DNA from: Gnetum montanum
Taxonomy: Eukaryota > Streptophyta > Gnetopsida > Gnetales > Gnetaceae
Direction: 5' to 3'
Length of the DNA stretch: 39,549 bases
NCBI GenBank assembly: GCA_015680685.1
Contig: MNCI01023920.1
Location: 47,615-87,163 of the forward strand
Shown here: positions 31,818 through 39,549 of the stretch, piece by piece
How positions within the stretch are numbered: the first letter of the stretch is position 1
Layout: every line of letters starts with the position of its first letter
Notes under the pieces: model-generated
What the model was told of the DNA's origin: nothing
Seen by the model: the letters and a program-made list of their open reading frames with translations, nothing else
The model's database searches: none
Translations under genes and position numbers: made by a program

Positions 31818-32531
31818 TTGAACTTGAATAATGAAGAGATTATCATAACTCAAAAAAGAGAAGAAAAGATGATGCTTCCTATGCAAGATTTTTCTCAACA
31901 TAAAGCATTACCGAGACTAGCTTGTATTAAGATAGAGCATGACTTAGAAAGCAGAGAATCTAATAAGGGACAATTAATGAAAGATTTATCCAACAAAGTA
32001 GTGAAGCTAGAAAAAGCTTTGGTAAAAGTTAAAATCAAGGAAGAAAAGAAGAATGAAAAATATAAGCATCAAGATACTAAGTTAGAAGAATATGAGGGTG
32101 AAAATGATCTTGTTATGTCTAACTTCCTTAGTATTGAATTAGATGATGATCTATTTAGTATTCATTATGCAAGAAAATCTTCTAACAATGGATCTAGCGA
32201 TACCTCTTCTCTATCAAGTTCTAAAGAGGATATGTTATTAGATGAAGAGTGTAATACCAATGAAGAAAATGGATATAGTTTATGATAAAAAGAAAGGTTA
32301 AGTACTTTGAGGCCTTCAAATGTCATTTCTGATCCATCCACTAAGAGAAAGGTTTTTGATCCAAGTAGAAGAGAGAAAAATAAAAATAAAAAGAAAGAAG
32401 ATCAAGTAGAGAAAAGTATTCAAAATCAAATTCTTAATAAATGGATGAAGAAACCAGGCTTTTATGGTAATGGAGAACATGATCTAGTTGAGGATCTTAA
32501 CCATGTCAAGACCAACATTAGCATATATTAA
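31818..32531 (+). pseudogene. Element D gag C-terminal charged region
   Basis: Two frames in the same phase (31818-32285 and 32307-32531), parted by one TGA. The first is Lys/Glu-rich with coiled-coil character (KVVKLEKALVKVKIKEEKK), then acidic/Ser-rich. The second is Lys-rich (REKNKNKKKEDQVEK) and basic enough to bind RNA. No CCHC knuckle is visible. It lies between gag core and protease, so it is taken as the gag tail; function inferred from position. Confidence 0.5.
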
Positions 32532-32655
32532 TTGTTATAAATAGGAGATCAACAAAGAAAATCTTTAGAGCTTATTAAAGGTAAAAGGAGAGTTGGAGAA
32601 TTAGAGTTAAGCTATGTATCCAACATTGATAAGACAATAAAAACTAGTTACTCTT

Positions 32656-33015
32656 GATGAAGAAGATCCTTCTTTTCTTTTGACAATGAAGTTAAAAGAC
32701 AAGTATCTTGACAATGTTTTGGTCGATTCTAGAGCTACATTTACCATCATGCCATTGTCTATATACAAAAATCCTAGTTTGATTCTTAAATAAGCCAATA
32801 AGAAGATTGTTCAAGTAGGCAAAAGTAGAGTAAAGATTGTGAGTCAGTTGCCAAATGTTCTATTGGAAATTGCTTCTCAACCTTGTATAAAAAGTAAAGT
32901 GACTATTCAAGTACCAAATATACCAAATTCACATAGTCTTTTGTTAAGTAGAAGTTGGAGTAAGAATTTTTTAGGTTACATTTCAACAGATTATTCTCAT
33001 ATGTGGCTACCTTGA
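32656..33015 (+). pseudogene. Element D aspartic protease remnant
   Basis: Reads LLTMKLKDKYLDNVLVDSRA followed by TFTIMPLSIY. The expected active site Asp-Ser/Thr-Gly-Ala is DSRA (32725-32736): the Gly is Arg, a single GGA-to-AGA change that should inactivate it. A stop after LILK is followed by VQVGKSRVKIVSQLPNVLLE and HSLLLSRSWSKNFLG, matching the late protease strands. In frame with the downstream RNase H-like domain. Confidence 0.72.
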
Positions 33016-33180
33016 AAGGGGGAGGCAAATCAAATTTATATATATAGTGAACCTTTGATGATGGAAAACATAACTTCTAATGGAAAGAATAAAGTTGTTG
33101 GAATAAGAGTTTTGAATCCAAAATTTGCACTTCAAGAAGTTTATAACCTGAAAAAAGAGGAAGTTCAAGATGAGAGCAAA

Positions 33181-33570
33181 TGAGAATTATATTTTGATGT
33201 GTCTTGTAACTCCAAAGGTGCAAGAGTTGGAGTAGTTCTAGTAAAAGATAACTTCCAAAAAATATTCAAGGAAATTCATTTATATTTTACTTGCACAAAT
33301 AACAAGATTGAATATGAAGCTTTATGTATTGAGATTAAAATGACATTAGAAATGGGAATCAAGGTAATCACCATAAAAGGAGCTTCAAGATTGATTTGTG
33401 AACAAGTCAAGGGAAATTGTGAGGTCTAAATCTCATTCTTGTGATCTTATAAATAGCTTGTTTGCAAAATTTTGGGTTAGTTTCATTATTATGAGATAGA
33501 ACATATAGGTAGAAAGGATAATTATATAGTAGATGATTTAGCTAAGGTAGCTTCAACATTAGATGAGAAA
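33181..33570 (+). pseudogene. Element D RNase H-like domain located before RT
   Basis: After a TGA (probably a Trp codon) it reads ELYFDVSCNSKGARVGVVLV, then FTCTNNKIEYEALCIEIKMT, then VITIKGASRLICEQVKG, and finally EHIGRKDNYIVDDLAKVAS. These are the four RNase H regions. The first Asp (YFD), the Glu (KIEYE) and the last Asp (VDDLAK) are present. The third position, normally GDS, is GAS. Several stops lie in 33427-33500. It is in frame with the protease before it and with the RT after it, so it belongs to the same polyprotein. Plant gypsy elements with an extra RNase H are known (Tat lineage); here it sits upstream of the RT. Confidence 0.78.
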
Positions 33571-33879
33571 AGGATAGAAAGTTATGAAGGAGTAGTAATT
33601 GAAAATGAAAATCAACCATCAATACTAGATAACATAAAACATTTGCAAGTATTTAAAGATGATGATCAAGTACTTAGATTTATGAAGAATAAGCAAGAAT
33701 TTGAAAGTTAGATCACACTAGAGATAATGTCAAGTTCTAAGTATAATTGGATTCCCAAAAAGATGATTGGTTATGAACATGAGTTTAGTAAAATTCAATT
33801 CACAAGGAAAAATATATAGAATTCGGATGATCAAGCTTATGAAACAATGAATCTCAGATCTACCAAAATACTGAAGATA

Positions 33880-34670
33880 TTAAATGTTACAAAGGAAGAT
33901 AACTTAGTTTTCAGGTGGAATTTTTTATTACTATTAAAGAATAATTTAGAGATTTTTTTTTGGTCTTATGATGATCTTAAAGCTTTTAGACTTGATGTGA
34001 TGACACATAAAATTCACTTAATAGAGGATGGTAAGACAGTTATGCAAAAGCAAAGGAAATATAATTCATCATTTGAACTAGCTATGGAAGTTGAGATTAA
34101 GAAGTTATTATAAGCCCAAATCATATATCCAGTTCGATATTTGAGATGGCTTGCTACTCTTGTTCCAGTAAGGAAGAAGAAAGATGATATTAGGTTTTAT
34201 GTGAATTTCAAATATTTGAATGAAGCCTCTAAAAAAGATAAGTACCCACTCCTAGAATTGATGAAATATTGATAAAAGTATCAAGATCTCAAGGATACTC
34301 TTTCCTAGATGGATTTTTAGGCTATAATTAGATTATGGTGGATAAGGGTGATAGATATAAAATAGCATTTATCACTAAATGGAGGACATTTTCTAATAAA
34401 ATAATGCCATTCAAATTATCAAATTTCAGAGCTACTTTCCAAAGAACAATGAACTTAGCTTTTAAAGACTTTATAGGCGAGTTTGTTATGGTTTATTTAG
34501 ATGATATCACAGTTTATTCAAAAAGGAAGGAAGATTATATTAGTCACCTCCAAAAAAATTTTTATAGGTATCATGAATATGATATTTCATTAAACCATAA
34601 GAAATGTATCTTTGGGGTTAAGTCTGGAAATTTGCGAGGTCACATGATTTGTTAAGAAGGAATTGCTATA
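33880..34670 (+). pseudogene. Element D reverse transcriptase remnant
   Basis: Ty3/gypsy RT. FFWSYDDLKAFRLDVMTHKI and VMQKQRKYNSSFELAMEVEI correspond to the N-terminal approach. Then LATLVPVRKKKDDIRFYVNF, FLDGFLGYN (motif A Asp, followed by TAG in place of the usual Gln), IMPFKLSNFRATFQRTM (motif B) and VMVYLDDITVYSK with the catalytic YLDD at 34494-34505, then NHKKCIFGVKSGNLRGHMI. One frameshift lies between 34113 and 34335. Catalytic Asps are kept, but the frame is not open. Confidence 0.85.
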
Positions 34671-34819
34671 GATGACACATGAATTCAAGTAATACAAAAT
34701 ATTAAACATCCAACAAACATCCAACAAAAAGTTTATCCTAGGATTCACTAAAATTAGTAAGCCTTTGATGCATATTCTCAAGAAGGATATCATAGTAAGG
34801 AAAACATCAGAATCAAAGA

Positions 34820-35250
34820 AAGATTTAGTTGAGATTAAAAGGGCTATTCAAGAAGCTTCATACTTGGTAAAACCAAAATTGAAGGAAGATTTCTTGTTAT
34901 ATGATTTTTCCTCAAATGATTCAATTGCCACTAATTTAACTTAAAAAGATAGAAGTTAAGATGAACCAATTGGATTTTTTGGATATCAGTTACAAGGTTC
35001 AAAATTAAATTATTCAAATCTAGAGAAACAAGCATTTGTAGTCATTAAAGCACTTCGGCATTTTAGATATTACTTGGAATGCTCATTGGTTCATATTATG
35101 CTAATAGAACCTACAGTCAAGCAATTCTTGGCTCAAAACGAGATTGGATAAAAAAGAGGGAAATGTTTAATAAATATTCAAGGTTTCAAATTTTCATTAG
35201 AGATATGCAAGGCTATTAAAGGAATGAGGTTAGCCAAGTTAATGGCTTAA
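34820..35250 (+). pseudogene. Element D canonical (Ty3-type) RNase H
   Basis: Follows the RT. Reads IKRAIQEASYLVKPKLKEDF, LLYDFSSNDSIATNL, EPIGFFGYQLQGSKLNYSNL and EKQAFVVIKALRHFRYYLEC, the order of Ty3-type RNase H (D-x-S, then Y-S-x-L-E-K-x-x-x-A). The tail LEICKAIKGMRLAKLMA is the region before the integrase. At least four in-frame stops. Cut off at 35341 by Element E. Confidence 0.78.
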
Positions 35251-36174
35251 GAAAATGAAATATGTGTGCTAAAAACTCACGAAAGAGATAAGTATGATGA
35301 AACTCTAGAATTCCTAAATACAAGAAAGATTATGAATAAGTTGTAGTGACAGAAAACGTCGGCAGCTGGAAATACCGACCGAAGTCCCGTGTATACAGTT
35401 TTAACCACGGATCCGCGTGAGGGCTATGCTGGAAAAAGCGAATTTGTGGCGCCCTGAATGGTCTTGTCGATCAGACAGGGACTTACGGGTCAGTAAAACA
35501 ATGAAGATTACAGATCCTTGCGTGCTGCAATTTGATTCGAGGGATCGTGAAAATGGGAGGAAAACGACGTGGATGGATCGCTATGCTGATAATGCCAAAC
35601 ACGCCGAAGAGACGCTAATCAAGAGAGAAACGCGTGATTTCCAAAGATCTATGTTTCGATTTTTGAAAGAATGTATGTTACGTTACAATGGGAGAGACTC
35701 CCGATAACTTGATGTAAAATGAGCACAAGACAACAAGGAAACTGTCCAGACAGAAGTCCGATCTACCTCATAGGCCAAAGCTGGGATGCAAGGATGGTCA
35801 AGCTCTGAGGTCCGCTGATCAATTTTTTCTGACCGGTAGAGTCTGCAAACTGGGTGAGACAATCTCACAATTCGTGTTCTGCTTCTTTGCTTTGAGCAGA
35901 TTCTGCACAGGGTAACGATCGCTAATGGAATGCTCTCTCTTGTTGCTAAGGCTCAAGCGCACTGTGCTCTTGTTCTTGCTGAAGGATGATGCTGTTGGCA
36001 GTTGTCAAAAGGTTGCTCTTTGTTTCTCTGCTCAAGGTGATAAGTGCTTCCTTGCTCAGAAAATGCTCTTGCCCTTTTGATTTTCCAACATGAGTGATAA
36101 AATGCTCTGGTGCTCAGAAAAATGCCTCTGCTTCTCTGATTTTTTGCCAACCCTTGTATCCTTATCAACTAAGG

Positions 36175-36182
36175 TATTTATA
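36175..36182 (-). promoter_or_regulatory. TATA box of the Element E LTR
   Basis: Minus strand TATAAATA, about 840 bp from the outer LTR end, same octamer as in Element C. The hairpin array starts about 100 bp upstream. Downstream (36053-36150) is a degenerate two-copy repeat beginning TGCTCAGAAAA. Confidence 0.5.
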
Positions 36183-36279
36183 GGCCGCGACGCTCCGTGG
36201 AAAAGGCACAACCCTGATGACATGGGTCCCGGATATTTCGGGTTCCGTTGACTTGATCATTTTAAGTCAGACTGTGACT

Positions 36280-36909
36280 ACGCACAACACGCTCATTTGC
36301 GTGTTGTGCGTGTGAAGAGCAGGTACATGTTGAGCGTGCTTCAATTTCTTTCAGGTTGTATTACACTCATTCGCGTTGTGTTGCATGTATGAGCGTAATC
36401 CGATATAAAAACAACATGCTCAAAATTGTCTTACGCTCACTACGCAGTTGCGCGTAACAAAGCGTAGATAATGACTAATTTATGCTCACTACGCAGCTGC
36501 GCGTAACGAAGCGTAAACAATGACTAATTTACACTCACTACACAGCTGTGCATAACGAAGCGTAAACAATGTCTGGCCTTAGTGATGAAATACGCAATGA
36601 TACGCACCACCACGTAACGAGCGTAAAGACAAGTTATTCATGCGCCGGGAGAAAAAGTGTCGAACGTTGTGCTTCTCTGGACTCTGCCTTCAACTATTTT
36701 GGAGCTTATTACACTCATTATGCTGCCGTGCGTGATAGAGCGTAAACTTGTCCTTGAACAAAAGACTTAGCAAAATACACAAGAGATCGCATATCACGCT
36801 GCTTGAGCTTCTCCCTATGTTGAAGAAACTATCCTTCTGATGCCGGACTATTTCGAAACACCATCATGCCGAGCATCATTACGTTATGTCGCGTGATATA
36901 GCATAAACA
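36280..36909. repeat. Array of inverted-repeat units upstream of the Element E TATA box
   Basis: First a perfect 13-bp hairpin, ACGCACAACACGC (36280-36292) with its complement at 36299-36311. Then ATTACACTCAT (36360) with ATGAGCGTAAT (36389). Then three 49-bp tandem units from 36431, 36480 and 36529, with TTACGCT and AGCGTAA as outer arms and CGCAGCTGCG in the centre (unit 2). Further single units at about 36590-36627, 36709-36747 and 36877-36909 share GCGTRAYRNAGCGTAAAC. Most differences between units are C/T or G/A. Confidence 0.85.
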
Positions 36910-37070
36910 GCAAAAGCATAGAAAGATTAGGAATCTGCACAGGAAGTTGCAGACTTGATGCTACGCGTCTCTTGGTGTTGCTCTGTCTTATTCCCCCCTC
37001 TGGAATGCTGAGATGCACCCTTGCCTGAATTACGAATCTTTGCCTGAGGCCGACTCGCGATTTTTAATGG

Positions 37071-37141
37071 TGTTTCAATGGCCCCTCTTTGTGGACGGTT
37101 GGAGGGCTCACCCGAAAGACGTCGACAAAGAATATGAAACA
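37071..37141. other. Conserved hairpin shared with Element C
   Basis: TGTTTCA ... CCCCTCTTTGT ... GACAAAG ... ATGAAACA. The arms pair, and the same block occurs at 17869-17934. Confidence 0.55.
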
Positions 37142-37595
37142 CTGGATCGGTAGAAGCAAGAACACCGTGCATCCGTGGCTACTCAAGGATTGCCCTGTCA
37201 CCATGGAAGAGCAAAGCTAGGGGAAATGGGAGATAGAAGGATATGGCTAGAAACAGGTTCGGGGAAGATGCAAAATGAATTATGATGGTGGGGGTATGAA
37301 ATACGCTCGGACGCACAGAAACATACGCACACTGATGTCAACAGGAATGCTTTCAGACGAGCGTAGCGCGTCAGCCTGAGGTTTCTCTGTCACCGATTAT
37401 AGCAGGAATGCGTGCAAAAGGAGCGTTGCGCATCACTTTCTGTGATGTCTCTGTTAGCATGAGTGCGGAAAATGAATACTTGCGTATGTAGATTTTACGT
37501 ACGGGAACCGGGTGGTGGGGATGAAGGAAACAAGAGCTAAGGGTAGGATTGTGAGAGGTATAGGCGTACAGAGCTAAGTGGTCGAGCAAACCTGA

Positions 37596-38150
37596 GCAAC
37601 CATTTCAACATGCTGTTGTACTTCACCGCTCAAATGGATGCACCTTTGGACGACATTCTCCAAGGCAAGTAACCGGCAACCACAAAATGAAATAGAGGAC
37701 ACCATTGCTCATGAACTAGGGGCGAGGTTCTTGAAACAAACGCCGTTTGATGTGAGATAGAGCGAATGGGCTGTCAAGAAGGTGCCGGAGCACGCGGGCG
37801 GAGCCGCCAATCCTGACGATTGGCTCTGCATATCTTTGCTAAAAGGCATCAGACACAGTGCAGCTAACTGGTTGCATGAGGAACCGGCCAGATGAATCTG
37901 TGAAGCCAACGTCTGATAGCGATGATTGGCGAAGATTCCCGAGGCCGTTGCCGACGAGGATTTCGTCAGGGCTCTGACTGGTGAGGCTAAACTCTCAGAG
38001 GTACTACCACTGCGGCGGGCATGGCAGCGGCATCTCTGAGGGATCAGTAAGATGCCTCTTAGCTTATCCGAGGAATCAGTAGGATGCCGGTGGGGTGGCG
38101 ACACTGGGATTATTTCAGTATCCTACCCCGTCTGTTGTGCAGCTGTACAG
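37596..38150 (+). pseudogene. Decayed antisense reading frame in Element E
   Basis: Plus strand, opposite to Element E's pol and between it and the LTR promoter region. From a possible ATG at 37638 it reads TIAHELGARFLKQTPFDVR, SEWAVKKVPEHAGGAANPDD, WLCISLLKGIRHSAANWLHE, then after a run of stops ADEDFVRALTGEAKLSEVLP and KMPLSLSEESVG. Composition is protein-like, and most stops are TGA or TAG that could come from CGA, CAG or TGG. I do not recognise the protein. Antisense extra ORFs between pol and the 3' LTR have been described in Tat-lineage elements such as Retand, which fits by position. The minus frame 37709-38104 is its shadow. Confidence 0.42.
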
Positions 38151-38189
38151 AGATGACTACGCTCGTTTGGTTTACATGACAACAGCCTG

Positions 38190-38660
38190 TAAGTCCCATT
38201 TTTAAGCCCTGGTAGACTGCCGTTACTGGTTTTAAGTCCCAGCAGACCATGGTCCCAGTTTAAAGTCCGGGCAGACCGAGAAATGCTAGTTTTACGTCGT
38301 AGCGGACGGTGGTATGTCTAATTTATGGTCTCAGCAGACCGTGCTGTGGATGCCAGTTTCGCGTCATGGCCCAGGGACAGATCTATGCTGGTTTCACGTC
38401 TCAGCAGACGGCTACGTACCTGCGCCAGTTTAGCGTCATGGCGGACGTGTGTAAATAGTACCAGTTTTTCATCTTCGCGGACCTGTACAACACTGCCAGT
38501 TTTACGTCATAGCAGACGGTTACAATTTGCCAGTTTAGCGTCATGGCGGACGCGTGCAAGGAACGCCAGTTTTACGTCGTAGCGGACGGTCAGTGCCAGC
38601 TTCACGTCGTAGCGGACGCGTGATGCCAGTTTTACGTCATAGCGGATGAGTACTGCCATA
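38190..38660. repeat. Degenerate array of CCAGTTTTACGTCGTAGCGG units
   Basis: About a dozen copies of GCCAGTTTTACGTCRTAGCGG followed by ACG, spaced about 25-55 bp apart with unlike spacers. Best copies at about 38296-38310, 38495-38518, 38560-38590 and 38625-38647; the left end is older. It sits right after the integrase stop of Element E. Most copies contain ACGTC, the core of plant bZIP (TGACG) sites. It is not CRISPR: units and spacing vary and the source is nuclear. Confidence 0.8.
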
Positions 38661-38685
38661 CCTGCTGTCGACACCGTAGATGCTG

Positions 38686-38931
38686 CTAGATGAAATACCG
38701 TTTCAAGTATACATGATTTACAGGGTTTGCTAATTCCTTGCCGTTGACATCTGCTAATTTGAATGCTCCGTTACTGTACATGTTGATCACCAAGAGAGGG
38801 CCTTCCCAGTTTGCAGAGAACTTGCCTATTGGTTCACGCACAGCCTTGAGAACAAGATCTTCTTTCTTGATCGGGCGCTGTTGAAGGTTGTGGCGATGTG
38901 TTGGCCTGTACCGAAATGACAATAATGGCAT
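38686..38931 (-). pseudogene. Element E integrase C-terminal fragment
   Basis: 81 codons open from ATG at 38931 to TAG at 38686-38688. Reads YRPTHRHNLQQRPIKKEDLV, then GKFSANWEGPLLVINMYSNG, AFKLADVNGKELANPVNHVY and LKRYFI, the terminal region of Ty3/gypsy integrases. It matches Element C (NFSTN-EGPFLV..AFKLVNLDGNELV) residue by residue. A TAA lies directly before the ATG, and similarity ends near 38910-38931, so the protein is truncated and the start codon is not a native one. Confidence 0.85.
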
Positions 38932-39549
38932 TTACTGTGACCAACAACGTGCATGCCAGTGTTATCGGGCAAATTGGCCATGAGATGCGTGAGTATCACA
39001 CCCGCTACGAGCGCCCTTTTAAGAATTGTTAGGAACTCGGGTGGCTGCACGATGACTGGACCTCAGATCCGCCCCTTACGGTTGAGAACGTACAGAGGGA
39101 CCTGCCACCATTCCCTTTGCCCTTCGGACCTGGTAAGGCCGCTGCGTGTTCTAATGTTATGCGTGTAGTTGTGAGTCATGGACATTAGGTAATAGTGTTT
39201 CTATTTGACTTGCGTTTTATGCCTTTCAGTCAGGGAATCCTGGGAGATTACCCTTACGATTTCCGGCCGCGAGGTGAGGGATGTTCTCTTTCGTTACAGC
39301 AATATTAAGGAGGCACAGCATTAGCTCGGCCACTCGGCGGCCCCAGTCGCAGTGACCACCAAGATCGAGGCAGCAGGGCTAATGCACTTGTTTTTGGCTG
39401 TGACCCCTGATGTCCCCGCCAGCGAAATGATAGCCTTGGTCAACTCCTTCAGCGAGAAGGTGGATCATTTTTGCACGCGCGTGCATAACGTGCGCATAAA
39501 CTTTGATATTGATGCTCAGCTCTTCTCGGACCTGTTTGGCATCCCTTCG
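38916..39549 (+). CDS. Partial spliced ORF of retroelement type, unknown function
   Basis: Exon 1 from a possible ATG (38916 or 38925) to 39132: NNVHASVIGQIGHEMREYHT, PPLTVENVQRDLPPFPLPFG. A candidate intron at 39133-39229 (97 bp) has GTAAGG at the 5' end and TTTTATGCCTTTCAG at the 3' end. Joining keeps the frame: exon 2 continues RESWEITLTISGREVRDVLF, and past a TAG at 39322 KIEAAGLMHLFLAVTPDVPA and VHNVRINFDIDAQLFSDLFG, open to the window edge. The last motif (V-x-F-x-x-x-A-x-L-x-x-x-x-x-x-P) resembles GVTVDFSLQAILEVLNLP of Element A's accessory ORF, so a plant transposon-associated protein is likely. Two in-frame stops (one after KNC, one at 39322) suggest a pseudogene. The ATG region overlaps the antisense of Element E's integrase. 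Confidence 0.48.

Larger units (their letters stand above)
29655..35341 (+). mobile_element. Element D: Ty3/gypsy element with RNase H-like domain ahead of RT, 3' part cut off by Element E
   Basis: Plus-strand element with gag (31381), a basic gag tail, protease (32656), RNase H-like domain (33181), RT (33880) and a second RNase H (34820). It ends at 35341, where Element E starts. The pol parts lie almost entirely in one frame, broken by many stops and a few shifts. The integrase and 3' LTR are not in the window. The 5' LTR is probably among 29240-30700 (TATA box at 29655), but no boundary was fixed. The start given here is therefore only the TATA box. Confidence 0.75.
35342..38931 (-). mobile_element. 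Element E: Tat-like Ty3/gypsy element related to C, inserted in D
   Basis: GC-richer DNA with many CpGs begins sharply at 35342 (TGTAGTGACAG), directly after Element D's pol. The LTR edge matches Element C (TGTAGCGATAG), and both have a TATAAATA box on the minus strand, inverted-repeat arrays upstream of it, a common hairpin block and a closely related integrase C-terminus. Only the 3' end of the element is present: integrase similarity ends near 38931, and the rest of pol and the 5' LTR are beyond the window or lost. CpG retention suggests a younger insertion than A, C, D and F. The inner LTR edge was not found. Confidence 0.68.

Noticed and set aside
35417-35707. 96-codon plus frame in Element E
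   Set aside because: Lies in the R/U5 part of the LTR, antisense to transcription; charged but with no recognisable domain.
36990-37003. Polypyrimidine run as the polypurine tract complement of Element E
   Set aside because: Placing it there puts the C/E shared hairpin on opposite sides of the LTR edge in the two elements, so the boundary is left open.
36927-37172. 81-codon minus frame near the C/E shared hairpin
   Set aside because: The shared block is conserved as DNA hairpin; the reading frame is not kept in Element C.
37580-37690. Minus-strand stretch reading LALENVVQRCIHLSGEVQQH
   Set aside because: Looks helical but is only about 35 codons, overlaps the stronger plus-strand frame, and has no match I know.
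38190-38660. CRISPR-like repeat-spacer layout
   Set aside because: Repeats and spacings are degenerate and the DNA is plant nuclear; no cas genes.

Overview
This is plant nuclear DNA, from a seed plant with a large repeat-filled genome (a conifer is plausible, but the sequence does not prove it). I find no intact host gene, tRNA, rRNA or CRISPR array. Almost everything recognisable is a retrotransposon, and most copies are broken by C-to-T type stop codons. AT-rich stretches without genes lie between them, and 20 Ns (11859-11878) mark an assembly gap.

Layout. (1) 1-4460, minus: an L1-type LINE with a GC-rich 5' leader, ORF1 and ORF2 (endonuclease, then reverse transcriptase), cut by the left window edge. 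(2) 4461-7380: AT-rich, no gene seen. (3) 7381-27860 is a nest of four Ty3/gypsy-type elements. Element F (minus) survives as the C-terminal end of an integrase, split by Element A. A (7569-16169, minus) has two LTRs and target duplication CTTAG. To its right Element C (from 16406, minus, Tat-like pol) sits in F. C's integrase gene is split by Element B (19617-26615, plus; target duplication GTAGG). A and B are the same family in opposite orientation. Both carry gag but no reverse transcriptase or integrase. (4) 27856-29650: AT-rich, nothing recognised. (5) About 29655-35341, plus: Element D, with gag, protease, an RNase H-like domain placed before the RT, the RT and a second RNase H. (6) From 35342, minus: Element E, a relative of C that keeps many CpGs and is inserted in D. 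(7) 38916-39549, plus: a partial spliced reading frame running off the right edge.

The most interesting part is the A/B family. Element A carries a roughly 980-codon accessory reading frame (an N-terminal region resembling plant transposon-associated domains, a Pro/Gln linker and a long coiled coil). It begins at an ATG directly after a TACTAAC branch point and a pyrimidine/AG acceptor, so it may be made from a spliced RNA. B keeps the acceptor and the ATG but has lost nearly all of the frame. The family also has GCGATATCGC palindromes in its U3 and an unusual CX2CX3HX4C knuckle in Gag. A second theme is that C and E, which are related, each carry an array of inverted-repeat units directly upstream of a TATAAATA box, but the unit sequences differ.

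All boundaries and alignments were made by eye. Family names at lineage level are inferences from motifs.
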